Part shown: piece by piece, positions 29,138 to 38,350 of the stretch
Layout of the letters: every line of letters begins with the position of its first letter
Numbering within the stretch: position 1 is the stretch's first letter
Notes under the pieces: model-generated
Database searches by the model: none
Told to the model about the DNA's origin: nothing
What the model saw: only the letters and a program-made list of their open reading frames with translations
Origin: Bacteroidota bacterium
GTDB taxonomy: Bacteria > Bacteroidota > Bacteroidia > NS11-12g > UBA955
DNA length: 64,000 nt
Assembly (NCBI GenBank): GCA_030833525.1
Contig: JAURGZ010000001.1
Location: 1 to 64,000, forward strand
Reading direction: 5' to 3'
Program-made: the position numbers and the translations under genes

Positions 29138-29926
29138 ATGCGCGAATGCATCGATATGCTCGGACGCGGCGTTCGGGTTCCTCACCGGGTGAGCCGCATT
29201 GTTTCGTTGGTTCCTTCTCAAACCGACCTGCTCTACCATTGGCTTCCGGCTGATACCATCGTGGGGCAGACCTTGTTCTGCGTGAACCCCGAGCGCCAAT
29301 GGGCCATCGATAAGAGTGTAGGGGGGACCAAAAAGGTCCATCTGGATAAAATTCGCCAGCTTCAGCCCGACTTGATCATTGCCAACAAAGAAGAGAACGA
29401 TAAGGAGCAAATCGAGGCCCTGGCCCAAGAATTTCCTGTATGGGTGAGCGACATCAAAACCTTGGACGATTTTGCAACTTTCGCCACCCAAATCGCCGAT
29501 GTTTTGCACATCCCGCAAAAAGCAGCAGATTTTTTGCAAAAACTGCAAAATGCCAAACAATCCTGGCCTGATTTTGAAGGTGCCACCTGCATGTATTTGA
29601 TCTGGAAAGACCCCTATATGGCGGCGGGAAAAGGAACCTTCATCGACAACATGTTGGGAGAATTGAATTTGAAAAATGTGGTTCAAGAGCCGCGATACCC
29701 CAGCTTGGATGAGTGGAAAGCCTTGCCCGAAACCCCCGACATTATCATGCTTTCTTCTGAGCCTTATCCCTTCAAACAGGAGCACATCGAAGCCCTAGAA
29801 GAACAGTTTCCATCGGCCTGGGTCTGTTTGGTTGACGGTGAACCTTTTAGCTGGTATGGCCCGCCCTTGTTGCGATTGGCCGATACGGCTAAGCGTTTGA
29901 AAGCAGAACTCGACGGGGCAGCCTGA
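29138..29926 (+). CDS. Helical-backbone metal receptor / BtuF-like substrate-binding protein without obvious signal peptide
   Basis: 'RVSRIVSLVPSQTDLLYHWLPADTIVGQTLFCVNP', 'LQPDLIIANKEENDKEQIEAL'. Confidence 0.82.
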   Translation: MRECIDMLGRGVRVPHRVSRIVSLVPSQTDLLYHWLPADTIVGQTLFCVNPERQWAIDKSVGGTKKVHLDKIRQLQPDLIIANKEENDKEQIEALAQEFPVWVSDIKTLDDFATFATQIADVLHIPQKAADFLQKLQNAKQSWPDFEGATCMYLIWKDPYMAAGKGTFIDNMLGELNLKNVVQEPRYPSLDEWKALPETPDIIMLSSEPYPFKQEHIEALEEQFPSAWVCLVDGEPFSWYGPPLLRLADTAKRLKAELDGAA

Positions 29927-29937
29927 GCCAATTGCCT

Positions 29938-29945
29938 TACCTTTG
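29938..29945 (+). promoter_or_regulatory. -7 element TACCTTTG, 4 nt before GTG at 29950
   Basis: ccTTACCTTTGcagcGTG. Confidence 0.5.
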
Positions 29946-29949
29946 CAGC

Positions 29950-30714
29950 GTGGGAATCATCATCAAGACACCCGAACAAATTGAGGGCATTCGCCGCAGC
30001 TCCCGATTGGCAGCTGAAACATTGAAATACTTAGAGCCCTTCGTGGTTCCCGGCGCCAAAACGGCTGATTTGGATCGCAAGGCAGAAGAGTTTGTGCGCG
30101 ACCATGGGGCGATTCCGGCTACCAAAGGGTATAAGGGCTATAAGCACGCCAGCTGCATTTCCCCCAACGATGTGGTGTGCCATGGGGTTCCCAATCAATA
30201 CGAACTGCAGTGGGGCGACATTGTCAACATTGACATCACTACCATTTTAGATGGATTTTACGGCGATACTTGCAAAATGTACAGCGTAGGGGAAATCAGC
30301 CCATACGCGCAGAAATTGGTCGATGTAACCCGCGAGTGTTTGCGATTGGGCATGCAAGAGTGCAAACCCGATGCTCGTTTGGGCAACGTGGGCTGGGCCA
30401 TTGCTGAACATGCCCACAAACACGGTTACACGGTGGTCTATGAATTCTGTGGTCACGGGGTAGGTTTGAAGTTTCACGAAGACCCCGAAGTGGCGCACAT
30501 TGCCGAAAAGGGCTCTGGCGTCTTGCTCAAGCCCGGCATGACCTTTACCATTGAGCCCATGATCAACGCCGGCAAGGCTCGCACCAAGGTAGATCGCAAA
30601 GACGGTTGGACCGCGCGCACCATTGATGGCAAATTGTCGGCTCAATTCGAGCACACCATTTTGATTACCGAAACAGGCTTCGAGGCCTTGACAGACGTAT
30701 ACGGAGACTTCTGA
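29950..30714 (+). CDS. map: Methionine aminopeptidase type I
   Basis: 'IIIKTPEQIEGIRRSSRLAAETLK', 'HASCISPNDVVCHGVPN', 'YEFCGHGVGLKFHEDPEV', 'GMTFTIEPMI'; GTG start preferred over upstream TTG at 29932. Confidence 0.95.
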   Translation: MGIIIKTPEQIEGIRRSSRLAAETLKYLEPFVVPGAKTADLDRKAEEFVRDHGAIPATKGYKGYKHASCISPNDVVCHGVPNQYELQWGDIVNIDITTILDGFYGDTCKMYSVGEISPYAQKLVDVTRECLRLGMQECKPDARLGNVGWAIAEHAHKHGYTVVYEFCGHGVGLKFHEDPEVAHIAEKGSGVLLKPGMTFTIEPMINAGKARTKVDRKDGWTARTIDGKLSAQFEHTILITETGFEALTDVYGDF

Positions 30715-31538
30715 TGAAAATCACGCCCATTGCCACAGGTTTTTTCAAATTGGATGGAGGGGCCATGTTTGGCACCGTTCCCAAGAGCATTTGGAACAAA
30801 CTCAATCCCGCAGACGAAAACAACCTTTGCCAATGGGCGATGCGTTGTTTGCTCATTCAATACGGAGATCGAAACATATTAATCGATACAGGCATTGGGC
30901 GCAAACAGAGCGAGAAGTTCTTTTCTTTCTACCAGTTGAGCGGTGAAGACAGCCTGTTGAGTAGCCTGGATGCAGCGGGTCTGCAACCCTGCGATATCAC
31001 CGATTTGGTGTTGACGCACCTGCATTTTGATCACGTGGGTGGGGCCGTGAGCCGAGGCGAATCAGGTGAACTGCAACCCACCTTTGCCAATGCGGCCGTT
31101 CACGTAACCGAAGCTCAGTGGAAACACGCTCACAACAGCAATCCCCGCGAGAAAGCCTCATTCTTGGAAGAGAATTACCAAGCATTGGCAGACCGTTTGG
31201 TGATGGTTCAAGAAGGCCAAGAGTTTTTGCCGGGGCTTGAAGCTTGTGTATTTGATGGTCATACGCTGGGAATGCTGTGTCCCATGATTCACACGGCAGA
31301 AGGTCCCCTGTTGTACGCGGCTGATTTGTACCCTTCGGTGGCGCATATTCCCGCGAACTACGTCATGGGATATGACATACAGCCCTTGATCACCATGCAA
31401 GAACGCTCCCGAATGAATGAGAGAGCGGTCAGCGAAGGCATTCGGTTCTTCTTTGAACACGATGCACGCTGCATCTCAGCGGCCCTAACCCAAGATGAAC
31501 GAGGTCGCTTTGTGGCTTGCGACTCTGTTTTGCCCTAA
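30714..31538 (+). CDS. MBL-fold metallohydrolase
   Basis: 'ITDLVLTHLHFDHVGGAVSRGE', 'FDGHTLGMLCPMI', 'HDA' metal motifs. Confidence 0.9.
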   Translation: MKITPIATGFFKLDGGAMFGTVPKSIWNKLNPADENNLCQWAMRCLLIQYGDRNILIDTGIGRKQSEKFFSFYQLSGEDSLLSSLDAAGLQPCDITDLVLTHLHFDHVGGAVSRGESGELQPTFANAAVHVTEAQWKHAHNSNPREKASFLEENYQALADRLVMVQEGQEFLPGLEACVFDGHTLGMLCPMIHTAEGPLLYAADLYPSVAHIPANYVMGYDIQPLITMQERSRMNERAVSEGIRFFFEHDARCISAALTQDERGRFVACDSVLP

Positions 31539-31551
31539 GGCTGAATGCCTG

Positions 31552-34338
31552 TTACTGGGCCAATCCGTATTTTTTCAAATCCAAGATTTCTCCCGTGGCC
31601 GTTTCGTACACGATGGCAATGCTTTGAATGCAGGCTTGCTGTTCAGCCGCGGTGGTAGCCGCCGAAAGCGAACCGGCACTGCGCCATTGCTTGCTGTTGT
31701 AAGCATCGCTCTTGGCTCCATACACTTGTGAACCCAATTGGTAGATGCGAGCATCTAAGGGATTGAGCTTCATGGATTCTGTCAGGCTAGCCAAGGATTC
31801 GTCGTATTGGCCTGCTGAGGCTTCATAAGCCGCGCGCATGTAATAGCCTTCAGCATCGCCGGGGCGGCTCTCGAGATACGTGTTCATGCAGGCTATGGCT
31901 TGGTCGAATTGGCGCAATCCGCCGTGAAACTCGGCTTTGGCAAACAAGGCCTTGCTGTATTCGGGAAACAGCTTCAAGCTGTTGTCCATGCAGATGATGG
32001 CTGAATCCATGTTCCCACTGTTGGCGTAGGCCATGCCCATGTAAAAATGGGTTTCGCTGTTGCGCGCATCGAGTTTGTGATAGGCTTTAAAATGCTCTAT
32101 GCCTTCAGCAAATCGACTGCTCATGACCGCTTGAATGCCCTTGAGGTCTTCGCGGCTTTTGCGCTCAATGACCCAGCCCATGGGTTTCCCATCTACCATT
32201 GGGCTGTACAGGGTTCCCCAAACGGGAATTTCGTTGTTCAATCGCGCTTCGTCGAAGTAGGCATTGTAAAAAATAGCGTAATCCCAATCTTTACCGGCCC
32301 GGTCGTCAAAACGCGTATAACCCACGTGAACGTTGCTATCGTGGCGCATGTAATACTTGACCTGGTCCATGCCGTAGGTCAATACGGTGTATTTCTTGTT
32401 GGGGTTCTTGCGGGCAATGTTCTCCAAAAACCATTCAGAAGATGGGCGCAAGCTGGCCAGGTAATAATCCATCTCGTATTTCCCATAGGCCCCTTGGGTT
32501 CCCCCCACGGTTTCGTTGAAGTACACGTAGCTCAAGGGGTGATTTTGAGCGACAAAACTGGCGGGAAGTGCGCATCCGGCCAGGGCCAAGCCTGGAACGG
32601 CAAACGCAGCCCAGCGGGCTTTCAAGGCTTTTTCCAAGGACCAGAATCCCACGGCAGCTCCCGCTACAAAGAGGGGAAGGGTGAAGAGGATTTGGCGCAA
32701 TCCGCCGTAGACCTGCGAATGGTTGTAGAAGATGTAGGCAATGGGGAAAATAGCGGCAAACAGAATCAAGCCTTGGCTGCCGTCTTTTTTCCAATAGCGG
32801 GGAAAGAACACCAAGAACAAGGCAAATCCCAACAGGCTGATCAAGGGTAAGGTGATGGCCACATACTGCATCAAATAGGTGCGGGGAAGCATGTTGGAAT
32901 CGTAAATGACACCGTCGAACAGCTGCCGAATGCTGCCCTGATAATTGGTAAAGGCTTCCAAGGCAGCGAAGGGATTGCTCAGCGGAGCATCCCAGCCATA
33001 GGGCCATGCATAGATGCCCATGAAGAAGGAAAGCAGGGCAAACAGCGCCAGGGCCACGATCCAGCGAAGTCCACCGGTCCATTTCAATCGCAAGAAGGAA
33101 CCCAGCTCAATGCGACGCACGTAGCTCAGCACCCCGTACAAACCAATGATGGCGATGGAAAGCAAACCTCCAATGCGAATGGAAATGCCCAATGCGGTGA
33201 AAAACACCAAGCCCAGGGCCGTCGAAGGCTGCACCCGGGGAAATTGGCGAAAGAATTTCACCGAGTAATACAAAGACGCTACATACCCCAAGGCGAAGGG
33301 AATGTCTTTGGGATTGTTCAGGGCTTCGCCCAGCAAGCGAGGGGTGAAAAACAGCAACAGCAGCGATATCCAGGCATATTTCCAAGATCCACCGGTCACT
33401 TGCCGAACCAACAATGCCCCAAAAAATAGGGTAAAGAAGCCAAACATGGCGTTCCACCAGTGCCGAAATTCCATGATGTCATCGGTGCCTACGGCATGCC
33501 CCAACAGGGTGGTAAAGGTGTCAAAACTGGACCCGTACAAGTGCATCAAACGCTCAGGGTCAACCAAAGTCGCAGTATTGGCGCCTTCCTGAGCATAGGC
33601 CCGCGCCAAGGTGTTCATTTTTTGCCCTTTCAAAGCCAGGGTATCTACGGGTATGCTCATGCCCACCTTGTCGAGCAAGTAATTGGCCGTGAGCTTGGAA
33701 TATTCGTACTGCGTGAATTCGTCACCCGAGATGGCGGCATCGCGGCTCATGGTCAACATGCCCACCAATAGCAGAAGGGCCAGGGTTAGAAAACCCGTGC
33801 GGTGCAAATTCCCGTCGACTTTTCCATAATAACGAAGGCTTCGACGGCATTTTTCGCTGAGCAGAGCCATGGCCGTGCTTTTGGAATTGGCTTTTCCCTG
33901 TTCAACTACGCGAATGGGAGCGGTTAATTTTCCTAAGGCATAATGCAAATCAGATTCAGTCGCAGGAGAGAATCCTTCTTCAGCAAAAGCCGCTGCGGCC
34001 TGAATGGGCATCCATGCCATGCGGGTATCTGAGGCGTCTTGCTCGCTGCCGTGAAACAGCGATTTCCAATCGAAACCCGGTACCAAACTGCCGGTTCGAA
34101 CCACTGCGTCACCCCGATAGGCTTCGCTCAGTTTATTGAAATCAGCTGCATTGGCCTGCCCGGTTGCAATGGCGTAAACCTCGCAGTTGGCGCTTTGAAT
34201 GGCGTTTTTCCATTCGCTTAAGCTGCGGTAAACCTGGACCTTCTCAGGCCACTGGGTCTGCGATTCGCTCAACAACCAAAGGGCCGTACTAGGGGTCTGA
34301 TTTGCGGTTGTCGCTTGGGATTTCTTGCTAGAAGCCAT
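31552..34338 (-). CDS. Polytopic membrane protein: N-terminal unknown domain, GT39/ArnT-like glycosyltransferase core and C-terminal TPR repeats
   Basis: 'DAAISGDEFTQYEYSKLTANYLL', 'FFTPRLLGEALNNPKDIPFALGYVASLYY'; C-terminal 'SETHFYMGMAYANSGNMDSAIICMDNSLKLFPEYSKALFAKAEF'. Confidence 0.72.
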   Translation of the reverse strand: MASSKKSQATTANQTPSTALWLLSESQTQWPEKVQVYRSLSEWKNAIQSANCEVYAIATGQANAADFNKLSEAYRGDAVVRTGSLVPGFDWKSLFHGSEQDASDTRMAWMPIQAAAAFAEEGFSPATESDLHYALGKLTAPIRVVEQGKANSKSTAMALLSEKCRRSLRYYGKVDGNLHRTGFLTLALLLLVGMLTMSRDAAISGDEFTQYEYSKLTANYLLDKVGMSIPVDTLALKGQKMNTLARAYAQEGANTATLVDPERLMHLYGSSFDTFTTLLGHAVGTDDIMEFRHWWNAMFGFFTLFFGALLVRQVTGGSWKYAWISLLLLFFTPRLLGEALNNPKDIPFALGYVASLYYSVKFFRQFPRVQPSTALGLVFFTALGISIRIGGLLSIAIIGLYGVLSYVRRIELGSFLRLKWTGGLRWIVALALFALLSFFMGIYAWPYGWDAPLSNPFAALEAFTNYQGSIRQLFDGVIYDSNMLPRTYLMQYVAITLPLISLLGFALFLVFFPRYWKKDGSQGLILFAAIFPIAYIFYNHSQVYGGLRQILFTLPLFVAGAAVGFWSLEKALKARWAAFAVPGLALAGCALPASFVAQNHPLSYVYFNETVGGTQGAYGKYEMDYYLASLRPSSEWFLENIARKNPNKKYTVLTYGMDQVKYYMRHDSNVHVGYTRFDDRAGKDWDYAIFYNAYFDEARLNNEIPVWGTLYSPMVDGKPMGWVIERKSREDLKGIQAVMSSRFAEGIEHFKAYHKLDARNSETHFYMGMAYANSGNMDSAIICMDNSLKLFPEYSKALFAKAEFHGGLRQFDQAIACMNTYLESRPGDAEGYYMRAAYEASAGQYDESLASLTESMKLNPLDARIYQLGSQVYGAKSDAYNSKQWRSAGSLSAATTAAEQQACIQSIAIVYETATGEILDLKKYGLAQ

Positions 34339-34407
34339 AGAAAGGCAAACTTAATTGACACAATTGGCAATTGGCAACTCCTTGTACAAGTTGTTTCTTT
34401 GCACTCA

Positions 34408-35418
34408 ATGCTAGGAATAGGAATAGTGGGCTTGGGTTACTGGGGTCCCAATTTGGTTCGCAATTTTTCAGCGGCTGCTGAAGCTGAGGTTCGCTGCGTG
34501 GCTGATCGCGACGCCGCCCGTCTTCAGAAGATTCACAGTTTGTACCCGGCGGTTGACCTGCTCAGCGAGGCCACCGAGGTCTTTCAGCGCAGCGACATCG
34601 ATGCCGTGGTGCTGGCTACGCCCATCAATACCCATTTCCCATTGGCGAAAATGGCTTTAGAAGCGGGCAAGCACGTGCTGGTAGAAAAGCCTTTGGCCAC
34701 AAGCCGTGCCGAAGTGTTGGAATTGATGGAAATTGCCGACCGCAAAGGCTTGCAACTCATGGTTGATCATACCTTCCTTTACACGGGGGCGGTTCAGAAA
34801 ATCAAGTCGCTGGTGGATTCTGGCGAATTGGGTGAACTGCAATACTTCGATTCTACGCGCATCAACTTGGGTTTGTTCAATCCCAATTGGAGTGTGATTT
34901 GGGACCTCGCGGTACACGACTTGTCCATTTTCGATTACATCTCATCGGGGAAAAAACCGGTTGCCGTAAGCGCTACGGGTATTTCCCATACCCAAATGGG
35001 CATTGAAGACATTGCCTACATTTCCCTGTTTTTCAACGATAGCACCATCGCTCATATCACCTCGAGCTGGATCAGCCCGGTGAAAATTCGAAAAACAATG
35101 ATCGGTGGTTCGAAAAAGATGGTGATTTACGATGACGTGGAGCCTACTGAGAAAATCAAAATTTACGACAGTGGTTTTTCTGTGAGCTCTCCCGAAGACA
35201 TGCACCGCTGGTTGGTCGATTACCGTTTTGGCGATATCGCCATTCCCAAAATTGCTCAAACCGAAGCCCTGCTTGGGGTTGCGCAAGATTTTGTGTCAGC
35301 CATTGTACGTGGGACTCGACCCATAAGCGACCGGGAAAGCGGGTTGAATGTGGTGACCATATTGGAAGCCGCCCAGCAAAGCGTCAAGCAGCGGGGGCAG
35401 ACGGTTTCGCTGGTATAG
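34408..35418 (+). CDS. Gfo/Idh/MocA family oxidoreductase
   Basis: 'GIGIVGLGYWGPNLVRNF', 'ATPINTHFPLAKMALEAGKHVLVEKPLA', 'DLAVHDLSIFDY'. Confidence 0.93.
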   Translation: MLGIGIVGLGYWGPNLVRNFSAAAEAEVRCVADRDAARLQKIHSLYPAVDLLSEATEVFQRSDIDAVVLATPINTHFPLAKMALEAGKHVLVEKPLATSRAEVLELMEIADRKGLQLMVDHTFLYTGAVQKIKSLVDSGELGELQYFDSTRINLGLFNPNWSVIWDLAVHDLSIFDYISSGKKPVAVSATGISHTQMGIEDIAYISLFFNDSTIAHITSSWISPVKIRKTMIGGSKKMVIYDDVEPTEKIKIYDSGFSVSSPEDMHRWLVDYRFGDIAIPKIAQTEALLGVAQDFVSAIVRGTRPISDRESGLNVVTILEAAQQSVKQRGQTVSLV

Positions 35419-35438
35419 GAAATTTGCATTCCGTATGC

Positions 35439-35446
35439 TAATTTTG
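35439..35446 (+). promoter_or_regulatory. -7 element TAATTTTG upstream of rpsA
   Basis: atgcTAATTTTGccgccc. Confidence 0.5.
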
Positions 35447-35456
35447 CCGCCCATTC

Positions 35457-35464
35457 AAAGGAGG
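35457..35464 (+). promoter_or_regulatory. Strong Shine-Dalgarno AAAGGAGG upstream of the rpsA TTG start
   Basis: ttcAAAGGAGGaacctttaacTTG; 10 nt spacer. Confidence 0.75.
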
Positions 35465-35474
35465 AACCTTTAAC

Positions 35475-37613
35475 TTGATTAACGAAGAAAACATTCAACA
35501 AACCGAAGAAGCTCCCGTAGTTTCTACCCCTGCGAAGGCCAAGAAGGCCGATGTACAGGTTGTGTCTGCCCACGATGATTTCGATTGGGACGCGGACGAC
35601 GCTGGATTCCAAACCTACAGCGCTACCGAGCGCCAAGCTTTGGCATCGGCTTACACCAACACCTTTAACCCCATTACCGAAAAACAGGTAGTGAAAGGCA
35701 AAGTAGTAGCCATCAACGACAAAGACGTAGTGGTGAACATCGGCTTCAAAAGCGACGGCATGGTGCCTCGCCAAGAATTCCGTGATGTGCCTGAGTTGGC
35801 CGTAGGGGATGACGTTGAAGTATTCATTGATATCGCTGAAGACCGCATGGGTCAATTGATTTTGAGCCGCCGCAAAGCTTTGCAAGAAACGGCTTGGGAT
35901 AAGATTGTAGAAGCCCACGAAAGCGACGCTATCGTAACTGGTTTCGTGCGTTCTCGCACCAAAGGCGGTTTGGTGGTTGATGTATTCGGGTTCGATACGT
36001 TCTTGCCCGGTTCTCAAATCGATACCAAGCCTGTTCGTGATTACGACCAGTATGTAGGTAAAAACATGGATTTCAAGATTGTGAAGATCAACGACGTTTA
36101 CAAAAACGTTGTGGTTTCTCACAAGGCCTTGATCGAAGACGATATTGAAGCGCAGAAATCTGAAATTTTGTCCAAGTTGGAAAAAGGACAAGTGATCGAG
36201 GGTGTCGTGAAGAACATGACCACCTTTGGTGTATTTGTTGACTTGGGTGGAATTGACGGTTTGTTGCACATCACCGATATCTCTTGGGGCCGCATCAATC
36301 ACCCTGAAGAGGTGTTGAAGTTGGACGAGAAGATCCAGGTAGTAATCTTGGATTACGACGATACCAAGAAGCGTATTTCTTTGGGATTGAAGCAGTTGAC
36401 TTCACATCCTTGGGACAATTTGGCCATCGATATTTCAGAAGGCTCCAAAGTAAAAGGCCGCGTAGTATCTGTAGCCGATTACGGAGCATTCGTAGAAATC
36501 ACCCCCGGTGTAGAAGGTTTGGTTCACGTAAGCGAAATGAGCTGGAGCTCTCACTTGCGCAACCCATCAGAATACTTGCAGGTTGGTGAGGAAATCGAAG
36601 CTGTCGTTATTTCTTTGGACCGCAACGAACACAAAATGAGCTTGGGCATCAAGCAGTTGACTCAAGATCCTTGGGTTGATATCGCCGCTCGTTACCCCAT
36701 CGATAGCAAGCACACCGGTTTGGTTAAGAATTTGACCTCATACGGCTTGTTCTTGGAATTGGAAGAGGGAATCGACGGTTTGGTTCACGTTTCAGATTTG
36801 AGCTGGAACAAGAAAATCAAGCACCCCAGCGAATTCACCAAGAAAGGTGAAAAGATGGAAGTGGTTGTATTGGAAGTGGACGAAGAAAACCGCCGCTTGA
36901 GCTTGGGTCACAAGCAATTGGAGGAGAATCCTTGGGAGACCTTCGAATCCATCTTTACGATCGGATCGGTTCACCAGGGTACATTGACCTCTATCAACGA
37001 CAAGGGCGCTACTGTTCAAATGCAGTATGGTGTAGAGGCATTTGCTCCTACTCGCCACTTGAAGAAAGAAGACAACAGCGCAGCCAAAGAAGACGAAGTG
37101 ATGGATTTCGAAATCATCGAGTTCAGCAAAGACGCCAAGCGCATCATCGTTTCTCACACGAATTTGTGGAAAGGTGCTGAGCGTGAGCGCGTAAAAGCTG
37201 ATAAAGATGGCAAAGACAAAGCCCGTCGCAGCGCTTCTAAAGCCGTTAAGAAAATCAATCAAACCCAAGAGCGTAGCACCATGGGTGAGTTGGATGCATT
37301 GGCCGAATTGCGTGCGCAGTTTGAAAAAGCCGAGCGTTCAGCCGCCGCTGCTGCTCCCAAAGCGGAGAAAGCCGCAGCCCCAAAGGCTGAAAAAGTGGCT
37401 CCCGCTAAGGAACAAGCTTCTGTTGAGCAGGGTGATTTGAAATCTTTGAGCGGTTTGGGTCCTGCTATGGAAAAGCGTTTGAAAGAACAAGGTGTAAACA
37501 GCGTAGCTGATTTGACTGCCTTGGACGAAGCTAAGATCGCGAGCATCGTGGAAGCCGATGCCAAAATCTCAGCTGACGCTTTGAACAAGTGGATCGCTGA
37601 AGCCAAAGGCTAA
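35475..37613 (+). CDS. rpsA: 30S ribosomal protein S1 (six S1 repeats) with Lys/Ala-rich linker and HhH-like C-terminal domain
   Basis: Repeated S1 motifs, e.g. 'GVVKNMTTFGVFVDLGGIDGLLHITDISW', 'GRVVSVADYGAFVEITPGVEGLVHVSEMSW'; TTG start. Confidence 0.95.
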   Translation: MINEENIQQTEEAPVVSTPAKAKKADVQVVSAHDDFDWDADDAGFQTYSATERQALASAYTNTFNPITEKQVVKGKVVAINDKDVVVNIGFKSDGMVPRQEFRDVPELAVGDDVEVFIDIAEDRMGQLILSRRKALQETAWDKIVEAHESDAIVTGFVRSRTKGGLVVDVFGFDTFLPGSQIDTKPVRDYDQYVGKNMDFKIVKINDVYKNVVVSHKALIEDDIEAQKSEILSKLEKGQVIEGVVKNMTTFGVFVDLGGIDGLLHITDISWGRINHPEEVLKLDEKIQVVILDYDDTKKRISLGLKQLTSHPWDNLAIDISEGSKVKGRVVSVADYGAFVEITPGVEGLVHVSEMSWSSHLRNPSEYLQVGEEIEAVVISLDRNEHKMSLGIKQLTQDPWVDIAARYPIDSKHTGLVKNLTSYGLFLELEEGIDGLVHVSDLSWNKKIKHPSEFTKKGEKMEVVVLEVDEENRRLSLGHKQLEENPWETFESIFTIGSVHQGTLTSINDKGATVQMQYGVEAFAPTRHLKKEDNSAAKEDEVMDFEIIEFSKDAKRIIVSHTNLWKGAERERVKADKDGKDKARRSASKAVKKINQTQERSTMGELDALAELRAQFEKAERSAAAAAPKAEKAAAPKAEKVAPAKEQASVEQGDLKSLSGLGPAMEKRLKEQGVNSVADLTALDEAKIASIVEADAKISADALNKWIAEAKG

Positions 37614-37631
37614 TTAATTGCAATTTCTCAG

Positions 37632-37663
37632 AAAGCCCCGCCCATGGCGGGGCTTTCTTTTTT
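37632..37663 (+). terminator. Intrinsic terminator after rpsA
   Basis: AAAGCCCCGCccatGGCGGGGCTTTCTTTTTT. Confidence 0.85.
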
Positions 37664-37705
37664 ACCCCAATCCCCAATTCTGTTGTATTTTTACCTTTCC
37701 CATCC

Positions 37706-38350
37706 ATGAATGAGCAACTGTTAGCCGCCATCGCCCTGAGTTTGCTTCACGGTTTGATTCCGAGCCATTGGTTGCCCTTGTTGGCTCTGTCCAAAAAGCA
37801 AAAGTGGTCTTTGTCTAAAACCTTAAGCTACACCGCTATGGCGGGTATGGCCCATGCTGCCAGCACCATTTTGATTGGACTCGCTTTGATTTTTGGCTTT
37901 TCAGGCGCCTTGGTCTTTCTCAGCCAAGGTCAAGAGCCCTCCAATACGAGTTTGGTTCAAGGATTGGATTACTTGCCCGCCGTTTTGTTGATGGTGGTAG
38001 GGGGTGTTTTTTTATTCAAACATTACCGACATAAGCACTTTCACGTGCACGGCATCAATAGCGATAAGAGAGGCATTGGGTTTTTGTTGGCATTGCTATT
38101 GGCCATGTTCCTATCGCCTTGCTTGGAAATTGAAGTATTCTTCGTCACCTTGTTCGAACAACACGGTTTGTCTGCGGTTTATAAGCTCATCGCTGTTTAC
38201 GGTTTCAGTACCATTCTTTCCATGTGCACGGGGGTTTGGATCATGTACAAAGGCATAGAGCGCTTTGATTCGCACAAGATTGAGCACAACGCGGGTATGA
38301 TCAGCGGTTGGGTCTTGGTGCTCTCTGGTCTGATGATGTGGCCATTTTAA
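37706..38350 (+). CDS. Polytopic membrane protein with His-rich loop, possible metal transporter
   Basis: 'LLHGLIPSHWLPLLAL', 'GMAHAASTILIGLA', 'KHYRHKHFHVHG', several hydrophobic helices. Confidence 0.6.
   Translation: MNEQLLAAIALSLLHGLIPSHWLPLLALSKKQKWSLSKTLSYTAMAGMAHAASTILIGLALIFGFSGALVFLSQGQEPSNTSLVQGLDYLPAVLLMVVGGVFLFKHYRHKHFHVHGINSDKRGIGFLLALLLAMFLSPCLEIEVFFVTLFEQHGLSAVYKLIAVYGFSTILSMCTGVWIMYKGIERFDSHKIEHNAGMISGWVLVLSGLMMWPF

Noticed and set aside
32047-32850. 267-aa + strand ORF opposite the GT39-TPR gene
   Set aside because: Antisense shadow of a supported gene; no domain evidence.
35256-36302. 348-aa antisense ORF opposite rpsA and the end of the Gfo/Idh gene
   Set aside because: Composition mirrors the highly expressed rpsA codons; no recognisable domain or independent start signal. 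Long antisense frames are expected from biased codon usage.
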